Position numbers and translations under genes: made by a program. Positions 43,268 through 52,428 of a stretch of 59,140 nt of DNA are shown one piece after another (position 1 is the first letter of the stretch; each line of letters opens with the position of its first letter). This DNA is from JALYUM01 sp036688685 (GTDB lineage Bacteria; Pseudomonadota; Gammaproteobacteria; Burkholderiales; Burkholderiaceae_D): the NCBI RefSeq assembly GCF_036688685.1, contig NZ_JAQQPS010000030.1, positions 1 through 59,140 of the forward strand. Direction: 5' to 3'. The notes under the pieces were generated by a model. That model was not told where the DNA came from, searched no databases, and saw only the letters and a list, made by a program, of their open reading frames with translations.

Positions 43268-45592
43268 CTACACCTCCCATTGGAACTTCAATGTCAGCGA
43301 CTTGTTGGTGGTGTCGGGTTCGCGCGTGCGATCGTGCGACAAACCCACCGACATCGAGCGGCCATGCCGCCACAGGTGGCGGTACAGCAGCGAGCGGTGC
43401 ATTTGCCGGTCGGTCCATGGCGCCAGTGCCGAGACGCCGTCGTCGCGCCGTGCGGCCGAGGTGGTTTGCGCCAGCAGCCGTAACGAGTCGGCAGCCGTGA
43501 AGTGCAGCATGCCCAGCGCGCGCCAGCCGTTGTCGACGAATGCAGGCTGGCCGAGCGTGCCCTGCACCCACGCGCGATTCACCCTGAAATCCGTCTCCAC
43601 CGACCAGCCGCGCGTACCGGGCAGCGGCAGGCGCAAGCCCAGGTCCACGATGGCGTTTCCGCCGCTGCCCACGCGATCGGCGTCGACGTCGAGCTGGCGG
43701 CCAAGTGTGATCTCGGCACCGAGCTTCGTCATCCACGACAGCGGCGACGATTCGAAGCCGACGTGCACGGCCGGCACGTCGTGTAGGGCACCCAGGCGCC
43801 GGCCGCGCTGCTGGTCGAAGCCGAGGTTGGCCCACAAGTTGGTTTGCCGTCCGGCCCGGAACCAGATCCCCGGCTGCAGCTTGCGCTCGACGATCTGGTT
43901 GGCCTGCTGGCCCTGGCGCGCGTCGGACAGGGTGCGGATCTCGTGTATGCCCAGGTGCGCCTCGAACTCGTAGAGCGCAAGTTCCGCATCGGCCAGCGCC
44001 AGCGTGCGCGGGCCCAGCCGGCGGTTGATATTGATGTTGGTCTTGAGTACGCCGGGCTGCGGCACGAAGCCGTTGTCGTTCACAAAGCCGGGCGTGATCG
44101 CCTCAAGCTGAAACTGGTTCCACCAGTCGTCGCTGCTGCTGCTGAATTTACCGAACGCGTAGCCGCCATGGCGCGTGCGCACGCGCGCGCTGCGCGCCAC
44201 CGGCGCTTCGTCGAAGCCGGCACTGGTTTGCGAATGCATCAGCAGCCATAAGGCCTGCTGGCCGTCACCGCGCCACTGGCCGTCCACGCCGGCCACCTCG
44301 TTGCTGCCGGCGTCGCCGTAGTCGCGCTGAGAGACGAAGGCGCCCATCACCGTCTGCTGGCCATGCCAGCGCCCGCGCACCATATTCGCCAGCGTACGCC
44401 GGGTTTGCGCGTATTCGGCCGTCTCGTAGGCACCGCCGCGCAGCACCACGCCGCCCTCCTGGTCGCGCAAGCTCATGGCGGTAGCGTCGGCGCCGGCGTT
44501 GCGCCAGGTGGCGCGCAAGCCCCATTCCGGGTCGGCCACGGTGCGCGAGTAGAACGCGGACAGCGGCAATCCCAGCACGTCCGAACTCTCGAGGAAGAAG
44601 CCGCGTTTTTCCGGCAGGCTCAGGGCGATCCGGCTGGCGCCCGACGCGGTCGGTTCGTCGATTTCCACCTGAGAAAAATCGGGGTTGAGCGTGGCGTTGA
44701 ACACCCAGTCGGCGCGCGGTCGGGCATTGATGTCGAGGCCCACGCTGGCACGGTCGCCGCGCTGACGGCCGGTCTCGTCTTGGTCGCGGTTCGAGCGCAT
44801 GGTCAGTTCGGGCTTGAGCTCCATGAAGCTGCGGTCGCGCACCGCCGCCACCGTGTCGCCCATGCCGCCCACGTCCTGCATTGCCGAGATGTAGCTGAGC
44901 GATCCGTTTTTGAGCGGTGTGCTGGTGAGCAGCAGGCCGTCGGCATGCGGCACGCTGCGTTCGATCATCACGCGCCAGGTCTTGCCGTCAGCGTAGGGGA
45001 AGCGCAGGTTCGACAGCGGCCAGCGGATCTCCATGCTGTAGCCGTCGGTCAGGCGCTTGACGGCGGCGTCGATGGGGAAGTCCGGCCCCAGGTCGGTTTC
45101 ATCGAGGTCTGCGCGGTACATGCCGTCGCTGAACACGCCGGCGATATTGACGCGCACGAATTGCGCCGCGCGGCCATGGCCGGTGGGGTCGAGCCACACC
45201 CCGATGAAGTCCTGGTCCGTGCCCACCTTGTCGCGCCGCGTGAGCGTGCCGCGCATGCGCTCGGGCGCGTCGTCCCAGGCACGGATGCCGAACACCAGCG
45301 CGCTGTCGTCGATCAGCAACTGCACGCTGGTGCGCAGCCCGGCCGGCGCCAGCTTGCCGTCGGCCGGCATGAACTGGTGAAAGGCGTCGAACACGGGCGC
45401 GGCGCGCCAGGCGTCTTCATCGAGCGCGCCATCGACGCGCAGGGTGACGGTGCGCTCGGCCAGCATGGCAGGCAGCGCCGGGAACAACATCTTGCGTTCA
45501 TCCTGGCCGACGGCGGCCACCTCGCCCGCAGCAAACATGGCTGTCATGGCGGTCACTGTGGCCGCACGAAATAGTCTGAACATTGGATGCAT
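43268..45592 (-). CDS. DUF5916 protein with CBM9-like N-terminal domain
   Basis: A 774-residue exported protein. The signal peptide is followed by a carbohydrate-binding-family-9-like sandwich (about 40-220: VDGALDEDAWRAAPVF, DFIGVWLDPTGHGRAAQF, GYSMEIRWPLSNLRFP). The DUF5916 region follows (ADWVFNATLNPDFSQVEID, SLPEKRGFFLESSDVL), and a strand-rich C-terminus ends LKFQWEV, suggesting an outer-membrane barrel. Function is unknown. Start alternatives are 45592 and 45583. It is convergent with the toxin-antitoxin operon. Confidence 0.92.
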   Translation of the reverse strand: MHPMFRLFRAATVTAMTAMFAAGEVAAVGQDERKMLFPALPAMLAERTVTLRVDGALDEDAWRAAPVFDAFHQFMPADGKLAPAGLRTSVQLLIDDSALVFGIRAWDDAPERMRGTLTRRDKVGTDQDFIGVWLDPTGHGRAAQFVRVNIAGVFSDGMYRADLDETDLGPDFPIDAAVKRLTDGYSMEIRWPLSNLRFPYADGKTWRVMIERSVPHADGLLLTSTPLKNGSLSYISAMQDVGGMGDTVAAVRDRSFMELKPELTMRSNRDQDETGRQRGDRASVGLDINARPRADWVFNATLNPDFSQVEIDEPTASGASRIALSLPEKRGFFLESSDVLGLPLSAFYSRTVADPEWGLRATWRNAGADATAMSLRDQEGGVVLRGGAYETAEYAQTRRTLANMVRGRWHGQQTVMGAFVSQRDYGDAGSNEVAGVDGQWRGDGQQALWLLMHSQTSAGFDEAPVARSARVRTRHGGYAFGKFSSSSDDWWNQFQLEAITPGFVNDNGFVPQPGVLKTNININRRLGPRTLALADAELALYEFEAHLGIHEIRTLSDARQGQQANQIVERKLQPGIWFRAGRQTNLWANLGFDQQRGRRLGALHDVPAVHVGFESSPLSWMTKLGAEITLGRQLDVDADRVGSGGNAIVDLGLRLPLPGTRGWSVETDFRVNRAWVQGTLGQPAFVDNGWRALGMLHFTAADSLRLLAQTTSAARRDDGVSALAPWTDRQMHRSLLYRHLWRHGRSMSVGLSHDRTREPDTTNKSLTLKFQWEV

Positions 45593-45707
45593 TGTCGTCC
45601 CGGTTTTGTGCGCAGGAGTTTAACGCAACAAGATGTTATCCAATAAAAATACCATTAAGAAAGTCGTGGGGCGGCATCCCGCCGTGATGAAGAACCTGGC
45701 CAGCTGA

Positions 45708-46949
45708 TCACGGCTGGCGCAGCAAGGTCAGATTGCCCGCAAGGCGCTGGCGCATGCACTGCGCCCAAGCAGCATCAAGGACGGTTGCCGATGCTTCGAA
45801 GCTTGTCTCGATACGTCCGAGCAGATTGTTCAAATACAGATCGGCTTCCTTGTGGCTGGCGAAGCCGAAGCGGTGTGCGTCGAGCAAAATCGTCGAACGT
45901 GAAATGTCGAAGCGCATCGTCGCCAGTTGCATGGCCAGCCGTGTTGGCGTTTCAGCCGGATTCGGCACGACGTCATACGCAGGCGCAAGGCGCCAGCCGC
46001 CCAGGTCCGGGCGAAAATACGCAGCGTGATTGCGTACATGGTCGTCGTCATTGCCGCAGACGGCGTTGAAGACCATGCGCCCGAACAGTTCACGCCGGTC
46101 TTCATCGGGCGCGCCGATCAGCTTGAGTTGTTCCGCCAAACGCGGGTAGCTCCAGCGGTCCGTTTCCGCGGCCGTATTGGGGTATTCGGTTTGCAGCAAG
46201 CTCGCTGCGCTGACACACATGAAGCGTCGATCACGGTCGCGGTCGAACCGGAAAATGCGCACGGCGCTGGATCCTTGATTGATGGAGTGCAGCACAGTAT
46301 GGGAAAAGTTGAGGCCACATGCGGCACCCCACTGATGTGCCATGTGCTCCAGTCGTGGAATGTCAGCGCTATCCGCCGCCACGCGCGGCTTGAGCAACCA
46401 ATACTGCCCCTCCTCGTCCTGCACAGTCGCTTTCGGGCGTGCGCCACCAATCCCAACGGTTCGCAACAGGCGCTCTCTCAGGCCAGAATCGACAGCCGGA
46501 CGATGGGCACTGATCGCCTCCAATTCGGCAATGAGTGAACTCAGCTGCACTATTTTTGGCGTTGCGATTGAAGGCACCGAAGGGCGCTTGCTCGTCCCAA
46601 TAGCCAACGCGCCCCAGCGGTGCGCATTGCTGGACAACAGCAAATATCGAAGCGGTGATGGGTCAGCCAGGTCATTTGCAAGACGCAGCAGCATCTGGCC
46701 CCATGCATCAGGCCCGGCATCGCGCAAGACATCATGCAATCCGCCGTAGCGCGGCGCCACCAGTGCATGGTCGGCTCGAAACGGCAAGTTCACCGGATCG
46801 ATGCTCCAGGTGCAGCCAGCCTCGATATAGCTTCGCATGTACACGAATGTCGCTACACCAGCCGCCTCTATATGGACGTGGCCTGCCGTCACCCACGTGC
46901 CATTGTCAGGGCGCTGCAGGTACACAAAAAGCGGCGCAGTGCGTTTCAT
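45708..46949 (-). CDS. hipA: HipA-like serine/threonine kinase, orphan (no adjacent hipB)
   Basis: A 413-residue HipA-family kinase. HipA toxins phosphorylate aminoacyl-tRNA synthetases and induce dormancy. The N-terminal HipA domain contains PRYGGLHDVLRDAGPDAWGQ, the nucleotide loop reads GIGGARPKA, the catalytic loop CGNDDDHVRNHAAYF and the metal-binding segment RLAPAYDVVPNP. The kinase motifs appear intact. No helix-turn-helix partner gene precedes or follows it: upstream lies the end of a condensin operon, downstream DUF5916. A perfect inverted repeat covers its start codon and may be an operator for a distant HipB-like repressor. Confidence 0.9.
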   Translation of the reverse strand: MKRTAPLFVYLQRPDNGTWVTAGHVHIEAAGVATFVYMRSYIEAGCTWSIDPVNLPFRADHALVAPRYGGLHDVLRDAGPDAWGQMLLRLANDLADPSPLRYLLLSSNAHRWGALAIGTSKRPSVPSIATPKIVQLSSLIAELEAISAHRPAVDSGLRERLLRTVGIGGARPKATVQDEEGQYWLLKPRVAADSADIPRLEHMAHQWGAACGLNFSHTVLHSINQGSSAVRIFRFDRDRDRRFMCVSAASLLQTEYPNTAAETDRWSYPRLAEQLKLIGAPDEDRRELFGRMVFNAVCGNDDDHVRNHAAYFRPDLGGWRLAPAYDVVPNPAETPTRLAMQLATMRFDISRSTILLDAHRFGFASHKEADLYLNNLLGRIETSFEASATVLDAAWAQCMRQRLAGNLTLLRQP

Positions 46950-46987
46950 AGATGAGACGTTACAGGTTTAATGCGTCATCTATGAAA
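46944..46987. promoter_or_regulatory. Perfect 12-bp inverted repeat overlapping the hipA start
   Basis: TTTCATAGATGA (46944-46955) and TCATCTATGAAA (46976-46987) are exact reverse complements separated by 20 bases. The left arm contains the hipA start codon, and the right arm lies just past the stop of the SMC gene (its stop is at 46989). There is no U-tract, so an operator or a structured leader is more likely than a terminator. Confidence 0.55.
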
Positions 46988-46988
46988 A

Positions 46989-49808
46989 TCACGCCGCCTT
47001 GCCCGGCATGCGCCGCTGCAACACAAAAATCGGCTGCGCCCACGGCTGTTCCTTCTTCTTCTTGCTGGTAATGAGCGTCAGCTCGGACGGATCGTAGACA
47101 TCCGTGTTGTGCGTCAGCGGCGTCGTCATCAAATACTGCGCATCGGTGTTCTTCAAGAATTCGCCGACCAGCTGGATGTTGCGGATATCCAGGTGGGCAA
47201 ACGGTTCATCGATGAACACGAAACCGCCCGAACCGTCTTCCGACTTCAACAAGCCAATCAGCAGCACCAGCGACTTCATGACCTGCTGCCCGCCTGACGC
47301 TTCGCCGTCGTTCATGCCGATTTGATCCTTGCCGTCGAACTTAAAACGCACGTGCAGGCCGGCTTGCGCCAGTTGCACGTCGTCGTTCTCGAGCCGCACC
47401 GGATCGGCCTGCACATCGATGCCGGCCAGTTCGCCCAGCTCTTTGATGTTCTTGCTGTACGCCTTGACGGTGTAGCGCAAACGCTCGATGTAGGCGCCGC
47501 GCGCATTCCCCGTCGCTTCGATGGCGCGGTTGTTCTGGTAGCGGCGCTCGTCGGTTTCCACTTGCCGGCCCTGCAACTGCTCGGACAGGCGCCCGTGCTG
47601 GTCGATGACGGTAGCGTCCAGTTCCCAGTCGTCGCGCGCCAGCGCGTGCTGCAAGGTCGACACGCGCAGGTCGACCTGGTGCGCGTTGACGTGCTTGGCC
47701 ACCAGTGCGTTACGGCGCTCGGCGCGGCGCCAGCCCTGTGGCAGGTGGCGCCACGTGCGGCGCAATTCCAGCAGCGCTTTCGCGTGCTCGGTGCGCTGCT
47801 CGATCTGTCTGCGGTGGCCCAGTCGCAGGCCCGCTTCCGCTTCGGCCAGCGCCATTCTCGCGTTTTGCCAGACCGTGTCGGCGCGGGTGCGCGCGACCGT
47901 CGCGTTCTTGGTCAGCATCTGCAGCTCGCCCAGGCGCGCGCCCACTTGCAGGCGCTCCGCTTTCAACGGCGTCAGGCTGCGCGTGGCTTCCTCGAATTCG
48001 CCCGAACGTGCATCGAGCTCCTTGGCCGCATCGACACCGGCGATGCGGGTCTTGAGCGCGCCCACTTCGGCCGCCAGTTTGCTGATGGTGAGGGTGAGCG
48101 CGTCTTCCTGCGCTTCCAGGCCCGGCAGCAGCTTCTGGATCGCCTCCAGACGCTGGGTTTTACCGGCCGAACCAAAACGATAGCGCGACGGTTCGACGAA
48201 CAGCGAGCGCCCGCCACGGCGTTCGCGGTGGTAGGCATCCGGCGTAATCCACTCTTCCGAGCGGGTTTTAAAACCGGCATCGACCGATTCGACCCGGTCG
48301 ATGCGCGCCAGCTGGTCGATCAGCCAGCCCGGCGCATCGCTTGAGAAACGCACCACCGACAGCAGTGAATCGTCTTTTACAACGGGCGCGCTGACGCAAT
48401 CGGGCACGATGAAGTGGCGATAGCGCTCCTGCTCCGCCAGCCGGTACGCGGCCGGGGCATCCTTGGCTTTTTCCAGCAGCACCACCGAGGCGTAGCCGCC
48501 CAGCACACCCTCGACGGCGCCCTGCCATTTCGGGTCGGTCACTTCGACGATATCGGACAGCATGGCGTGCGCAATACCCTCGTCGCGCAGGGCGCGGCGC
48601 ATGGCGCGCTGTACTTCCGGCTCCGGCATCGCGCTCTTGCCCTGCAGCGCCGAGATGGTCGACAGCTCGCCCGCAATGCGCGTGGCAATCAGGTCGCGCG
48701 CCTGCTTCTGGCGCGTCAGTTCGGCGTCTTTCGCGGCCAGTTGCACGGCCACTTCGGCCATGTCGGCACCGGCGTCGGCCGCCAGCCGCTGCAGGCGGGT
48801 CTGCTGCTCGAGCAGGCTTTCCAGCGGTTTCAGCTTGCCGTTCACCTGCGTCAGGCGGCTGGCCAGGACCGTGGCTTCCTGCTCCAGCAAGGTTTCCTGC
48901 TGCTGCGCGTCGGTGTGGGCGCGCGCCTGCGCCGCCAGCGCATTCCTCTTTTCGATCAGCTGCGAGTCGGCCTGCTCCATCGGCTTTCTGGCCTCGCGCA
49001 ACTGGCGGCTGATATTGCCGGCCTTTTCGCGCGCTTCATGGTATTCCAGGCTGGGCAGCACTTCCTCGATCAGGTTGCGCCGCTCGCTGTGCAGGTCTTC
49101 CCACTGGTGGTAGTTGGCCACGCGCAGGCGCAAGCCTTCCAGATTCGTGCGCGACGATTCCAGCTCGGCTTCAAAGCGTTTCAGTTCCGTTTCGGTGTCG
49201 CGCTGGTGGCGCTTGGCTTCATCGTACGCGTCCAGCACTTCCTTGTCGCCGAACACCTGGAATACCAGGTCGAGCAACTGGCGCGGCGCGTATTCGCACA
49301 ACTTGTCCGTCTCGCCCTGCTCGAGCGCCAGCACCTTGGCCATGGCGGGCGACAGCCCCGCATTGGCCAGGCGCTTGCGATAATTTTCTACCCCTAACCA
49401 GTCAGTCGCTTCGGTGACTTCTTCGATGTCGACGTTCCCCGGGCGCATCAGGTACTGGCGCTTCCAGTCGCCGCCGTTTTTCTGGATCTGGCAAAACAGC
49501 GTGACTTCGTCGTCGCTGAAAAAGCCCGAGCTGCGAAACGGCCGGTTCGACAGCTGGCGGCCCGAGACCTTGTTGTCGACCACGGCGCGGATCCACGCCG
49601 TCTGCTGGCCCGAGTGGCGCGCATAGTGTTTATAGGTGCGGCCCATCGAACAATCGAGGCCGAACAGCGTGCGCAAGGCATCGAGCAAGGTGGTTTTGCC
49701 GGAACCGTTCTGGCCGGCGATGGTGATGATCTTGGCGTCGAGCGGGATGTTCTTGATGCGCTGCCAGTAATCCCAGTGCACCAGTTCGAGCGATTTAATG
49801 TGGAACAT
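46989..49808 (-). CDS. mksB: SMC-like ATPase of a MukBEF/MksBEF/Wadjet-type condensin
   Basis: A 939-residue SMC protein. Walker A GQNGSGKT (32-39) and a following core segment lead into a coiled coil (about 190-390). A hinge follows (about 400-560, including DIVEVTDPKWQGAVEGVLGG). A second coiled coil then leads to the C-terminal head with signature ASGGQQVMKSLVLLIGLL and Walker B FVFIDEPFAHLD. Length is closer to MksB/JetC than to MukB (about 1480). Such ATPases extrude DNA loops for chromosome organisation or, as JetC, for plasmid defence. Its start overlaps the KITE gene by 14 bases. Confidence 0.9.
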   Translation of the reverse strand: MFHIKSLELVHWDYWQRIKNIPLDAKIITIAGQNGSGKTTLLDALRTLFGLDCSMGRTYKHYARHSGQQTAWIRAVVDNKVSGRQLSNRPFRSSGFFSDDEVTLFCQIQKNGGDWKRQYLMRPGNVDIEEVTEATDWLGVENYRKRLANAGLSPAMAKVLALEQGETDKLCEYAPRQLLDLVFQVFGDKEVLDAYDEAKRHQRDTETELKRFEAELESSRTNLEGLRLRVANYHQWEDLHSERRNLIEEVLPSLEYHEAREKAGNISRQLREARKPMEQADSQLIEKRNALAAQARAHTDAQQQETLLEQEATVLASRLTQVNGKLKPLESLLEQQTRLQRLAADAGADMAEVAVQLAAKDAELTRQKQARDLIATRIAGELSTISALQGKSAMPEPEVQRAMRRALRDEGIAHAMLSDIVEVTDPKWQGAVEGVLGGYASVVLLEKAKDAPAAYRLAEQERYRHFIVPDCVSAPVVKDDSLLSVVRFSSDAPGWLIDQLARIDRVESVDAGFKTRSEEWITPDAYHRERRGGRSLFVEPSRYRFGSAGKTQRLEAIQKLLPGLEAQEDALTLTISKLAAEVGALKTRIAGVDAAKELDARSGEFEEATRSLTPLKAERLQVGARLGELQMLTKNATVARTRADTVWQNARMALAEAEAGLRLGHRRQIEQRTEHAKALLELRRTWRHLPQGWRRAERRNALVAKHVNAHQVDLRVSTLQHALARDDWELDATVIDQHGRLSEQLQGRQVETDERRYQNNRAIEATGNARGAYIERLRYTVKAYSKNIKELGELAGIDVQADPVRLENDDVQLAQAGLHVRFKFDGKDQIGMNDGEASGGQQVMKSLVLLIGLLKSEDGSGGFVFIDEPFAHLDIRNIQLVGEFLKNTDAQYLMTTPLTHNTDVYDPSELTLITSKKKKEQPWAQPIFVLQRRMPGKAA

Positions 49809-50532
49809 GGCTGCCTTCAGTCGGGGTATCGTCGATGGATTCGTTCAGCGGTTCTTCCAACGCAGCGGCCATGGCGTCAGGCGCACGCCGGCGCGCGATG
49901 GCCAGCGGCGCGCGCTTGAACACGTCGGCCAGGGCGCCGTTGATGATGCGTTCCTTGAGCACGTCGGTGTCCATCATCAGGTCCAGCAAAGGGCCCTCGA
50001 AGATCACGTCGCCACGCCGCTCGATGAAGTTCAGCTTCGAGAGCACGCCCAGGTTCATGTCCATGCGCGTCTTTTTACCGAGCTTGTCGCCGAAGTCGGA
50101 CAGCAGCGCCGTGTACGAGATGCCGACCGAGGTGTCTTCCGCGCGCGGGATCGGGTTGTCCTTGTCGAACATGTCGTTCTGGTCGTCGACGATGCTGGTG
50201 TGGGTTTCCTGGCGCTCGCGCTTGGGCAGGATGATCTGCGCCCACAGCACCACCAGCAGCGCCACGCCGTCGCGCGTAAGGCCGAAATTATTGTTTTGCC
50301 AGATGTCCTTGGCGCCGAAAATCTTCGGCTCCACGGCGCGGTGCAGCGCCAGCGTGACGTGGTCGGCGTAGACGTTGTCGAGCAGCTTCAGGCCCGACTC
50401 CAGCAGCCGCTTGTCGACCTCGGCGCGGAAGGTGTCGTCCGACAGCACGCGCTTGACCATCTTGTCGTCGCGGCGCAGGGTCTGGTGCGTCAGCAGGCGC
50501 GCAATCAGGATTTGGGAGTCGTCATTGATCAT
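49795..50532 (-). CDS. mksE: MksE/JetB-like KITE subunit of the condensin
   Basis: A 245-residue protein with tandem winged-helix character and no signal peptide. It has SQILIARLLTHQTLRRDDKMVKRVL, a central region (GLTRDGVALLVVLWAQIILP) and a second wing-like part (SVGISYTALLSDFGDKLGKKTRMDMNLGVLSKLNFIERRGD). The arrangement between a kleisin-like gene and an SMC gene, with overlaps of 11 and 14 bases, identifies it as the MukE/MksE-type accessory subunit. Sequence similarity to this class is weak by nature, so the call relies partly on context. Confidence 0.85.
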   Translation of the reverse strand: MINDDSQILIARLLTHQTLRRDDKMVKRVLSDDTFRAEVDKRLLESGLKLLDNVYADHVTLALHRAVEPKIFGAKDIWQNNNFGLTRDGVALLVVLWAQIILPKRERQETHTSIVDDQNDMFDKDNPIPRAEDTSVGISYTALLSDFGDKLGKKTRMDMNLGVLSKLNFIERRGDVIFEGPLLDLMMDTDVLKERIINGALADVFKRAPLAIARRRAPDAMAAALEEPLNESIDDTPTEGSHVPH

Positions 50533-51910
50533 GAGGCTTATTTTCCAAGTTCAATTCCAGGTCGAAATCCAGTGAAAGGGTCGCGATCGACATCGCGGCG
50601 ACCTCGGGGTCGTCCAGCTGCACCATCTCGTCAGTTGGAGTGAAGCTCACCGGCAGGCGCGCCAGGCGGGCGGTGGCACCTTGCAGGCTCGCTTCGGCGG
50701 CGTCGCCCAGCAGCGGCAGCAGCGACGCGCGGTAGGATGCCACGGCAAAGCTGGCCGGCAGCAGCGAATCCTGGATCGGCACCGATTTCGGGCCGCTGTC
50801 GGAAAAGCTGGGGAAGTTGCCCAGGTTGGCGAAATCGGCCAGGCGCGCCAGCCAGTCGTCCAGTTCGACCTGGATGGCCGGGCCGTCGTTGACGGTCAAA
50901 GGCGCGTCTTCGCCCGATGGCAGCCCAAGCGGGCCGACCTGCGCGCTGCGCTCGGTCAGCAGCTCGGTTTCGGCCACGTCGATCATTTCGGCCGGGGTAC
51001 CGAACAGCGGCACCACCGGGCGGTCGATCGCGCCGGCGGCCAGGCTGGCCAGGTCCTCGTGCGCCAGCAGCCAGCGCTTGACGTCGGTGGTCGACAAGCC
51101 GGACTGTCCAAGATGGACCCGCTGGCGTTCAATTTGGTTCAAAGCGCGCGAGAACATGCCCTGCATATTCAGCAGCGCGCTCTGGGCGCGGCCGATCGCC
51201 TGCGCGGCCTTGTGGGTGGCGCCGTCGGCGCGCTCGTCGCCGGTAATCGCGCGCAGGATCACAGAACCCTTTTCGACCCAGTCGCACGCCATGTGCCACT
51301 TCGCCTGCGAGGTGCGCAGCTTGAATTCGGAGCCGGACGCGATCGCATCGCGGAATTCTTCGGTCAACTCGTTAAGGCGTCCCAACAGGTGTTTCAGTTG
51401 TTCGACCGTAACGCCGCCCACGGCCTGGGCGCCGGCCACTTGCGACAGCAAAAAGCCCATCTCGGCTTCGTCGTCTTCCTTGCCCAGCGCCAGCAGGGTA
51501 TCGAGCGCCGACAGGACATTCCTCGCCATCGGCGTGATGCGGTACACGGCCGCCGGATTGTCCCAGGCCAGCAAGCCGTGGGTGCGCAGGCGGTTGAGCA
51601 CCGTCTCCAGGCTTTCCGGGATCAGGTAGGCCAGCTTCTGGTTGATGTCGGCGCGGGTAAAACTGGTGGCCGTCGTGTCGGCGGCCAGTTCGCGCAGCAC
51701 CAGCAGGCGCACCAGTACGCCGTCGGCGCCACCATGGAACAGGGCGGTAAAGGCCTGCAGCAGCGGCTGCGCGCGCTTTAAATGAAAAACCTGTTCGATT
51801 TCATCGGGCGCGATACCGGCGTGAAAATGCGCCTGCAGCGGATCGAGGTCGTCTAGCGGAAGGGCAAGGGGGTCTGCGGCCAGAATGGCGCCAGGCAGGG
51901 GATGGTTCAT
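50522..51910 (-). CDS. mksF: MksF/JetA-like kleisin subunit of the condensin
   Basis: About 462 residues. The N-terminal part has a winged helix (ADINQKLAYLIPESLETVLNRLRTHGLLAW), followed by a long helical bundle (about 150-330) and a C-terminal acidic end (LSLDFDLELNLENKPHDQ). First gene of the tight operon, as in MksFEB and JetABC loci. Start uncertain: candidates are TTG 51973, ATG 51943 and ATG 51910, none with a strong ribosome-binding site. The kleisin assignment comes from architecture and gene order rather than a motif. Confidence 0.82.
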   Translation of the reverse strand: MNHPLPGAILAADPLALPLDDLDPLQAHFHAGIAPDEIEQVFHLKRAQPLLQAFTALFHGGADGVLVRLLVLRELAADTTATSFTRADINQKLAYLIPESLETVLNRLRTHGLLAWDNPAAVYRITPMARNVLSALDTLLALGKEDDEAEMGFLLSQVAGAQAVGGVTVEQLKHLLGRLNELTEEFRDAIASGSEFKLRTSQAKWHMACDWVEKGSVILRAITGDERADGATHKAAQAIGRAQSALLNMQGMFSRALNQIERQRVHLGQSGLSTTDVKRWLLAHEDLASLAAGAIDRPVVPLFGTPAEMIDVAETELLTERSAQVGPLGLPSGEDAPLTVNDGPAIQVELDDWLARLADFANLGNFPSFSDSGPKSVPIQDSLLPASFAVASYRASLLPLLGDAAEASLQGATARLARLPVSFTPTDEMVQLDDPEVAAMSIATLSLDFDLELNLENKPHDQ

Positions 51911-52031
51911 CTTGTTGGGACTGGACAGCGCAAACCGATGCATTTCGGTCAACACCGCCGACAGACTGAGCAAAGCTTTCGCGGGGGCGTGAGTATATCA
52001 GCTGGGAAGCGTCAACACCCCCGCGCGAAGA

Positions 52032-52418
52032 TCAGCCGTGGTGCTTCGCCTCGTAGGCGTCGGCCTCTGCCTTGCTTACATGGATGATGCCATCCGGATG
52101 CTCGGGCGGCGTGTACAGCGTATACAAACGCATTTTTTCGGTCGGCGACGTATTGATGACGTTGTGCTCGGTACCGGCAGGAATGACCAGGGCAACGCCG
52201 TCTTCGAGCATGTGCAGCTCGCCGTCCAGGATCGCTTCCCCGAAACCGGCTTCGACGCGGATGAACTGGTCGTGGCCTTCATGCTTTTCGACGCCAATTT
52301 CTTCGCCTGGCTGCAGGGTCATGATGACCAGCTGGCTGCGCGGCGTGGTGTAGAGCACGTGGCGGAAATTCGGATTGTGCAGGGTTTTTTCTTCGATATT
52401 GACGGAAAATCCGGACAT
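52032..52418 (-). CDS. Cupin-domain protein
   Basis: A 128-residue single-domain cupin. Motif 1 reads GVEKHEGHDQFIRVEAGFGEAIL (metal-binding His, His, Gln/Glu region) and motif 2 LVIPAGTEHNVIN. Cupins of this size are often small metal-dependent isomerases, dioxygenases or sensors. Substrate unknown. It lies eleven bases from the end of the DUF3108 operon on the same strand and may be co-transcribed. Confidence 0.92.
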   Translation of the reverse strand: MSGFSVNIEEKTLHNPNFRHVLYTTPRSQLVIMTLQPGEEIGVEKHEGHDQFIRVEAGFGEAILDGELHMLEDGVALVIPAGTEHNVINTSPTEKMRLYTLYTPPEHPDGIIHVSKAEADAYEAKHHG

Positions 52419-52428
52419 GGTGCTGCTC

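Noticed and set aside
44363..45574. A 403-codon plus-strand open frame opposite the DUF5916 gene
   Set aside because: His/Arg/Ala-rich shadow translation with no recognisable features.
47322..49397. Long plus-strand frames opposite the SMC gene
   Set aside because: They mirror the coiled-coil coding sequence and have no ribosome-binding sites or domains.
46989..51973. Calling the condensin operon a complete Wadjet defence system
   Set aside because: The diagnostic fourth gene (Toprim nuclease JetD) is absent on both sides, so only a three-subunit condensin can be supported.
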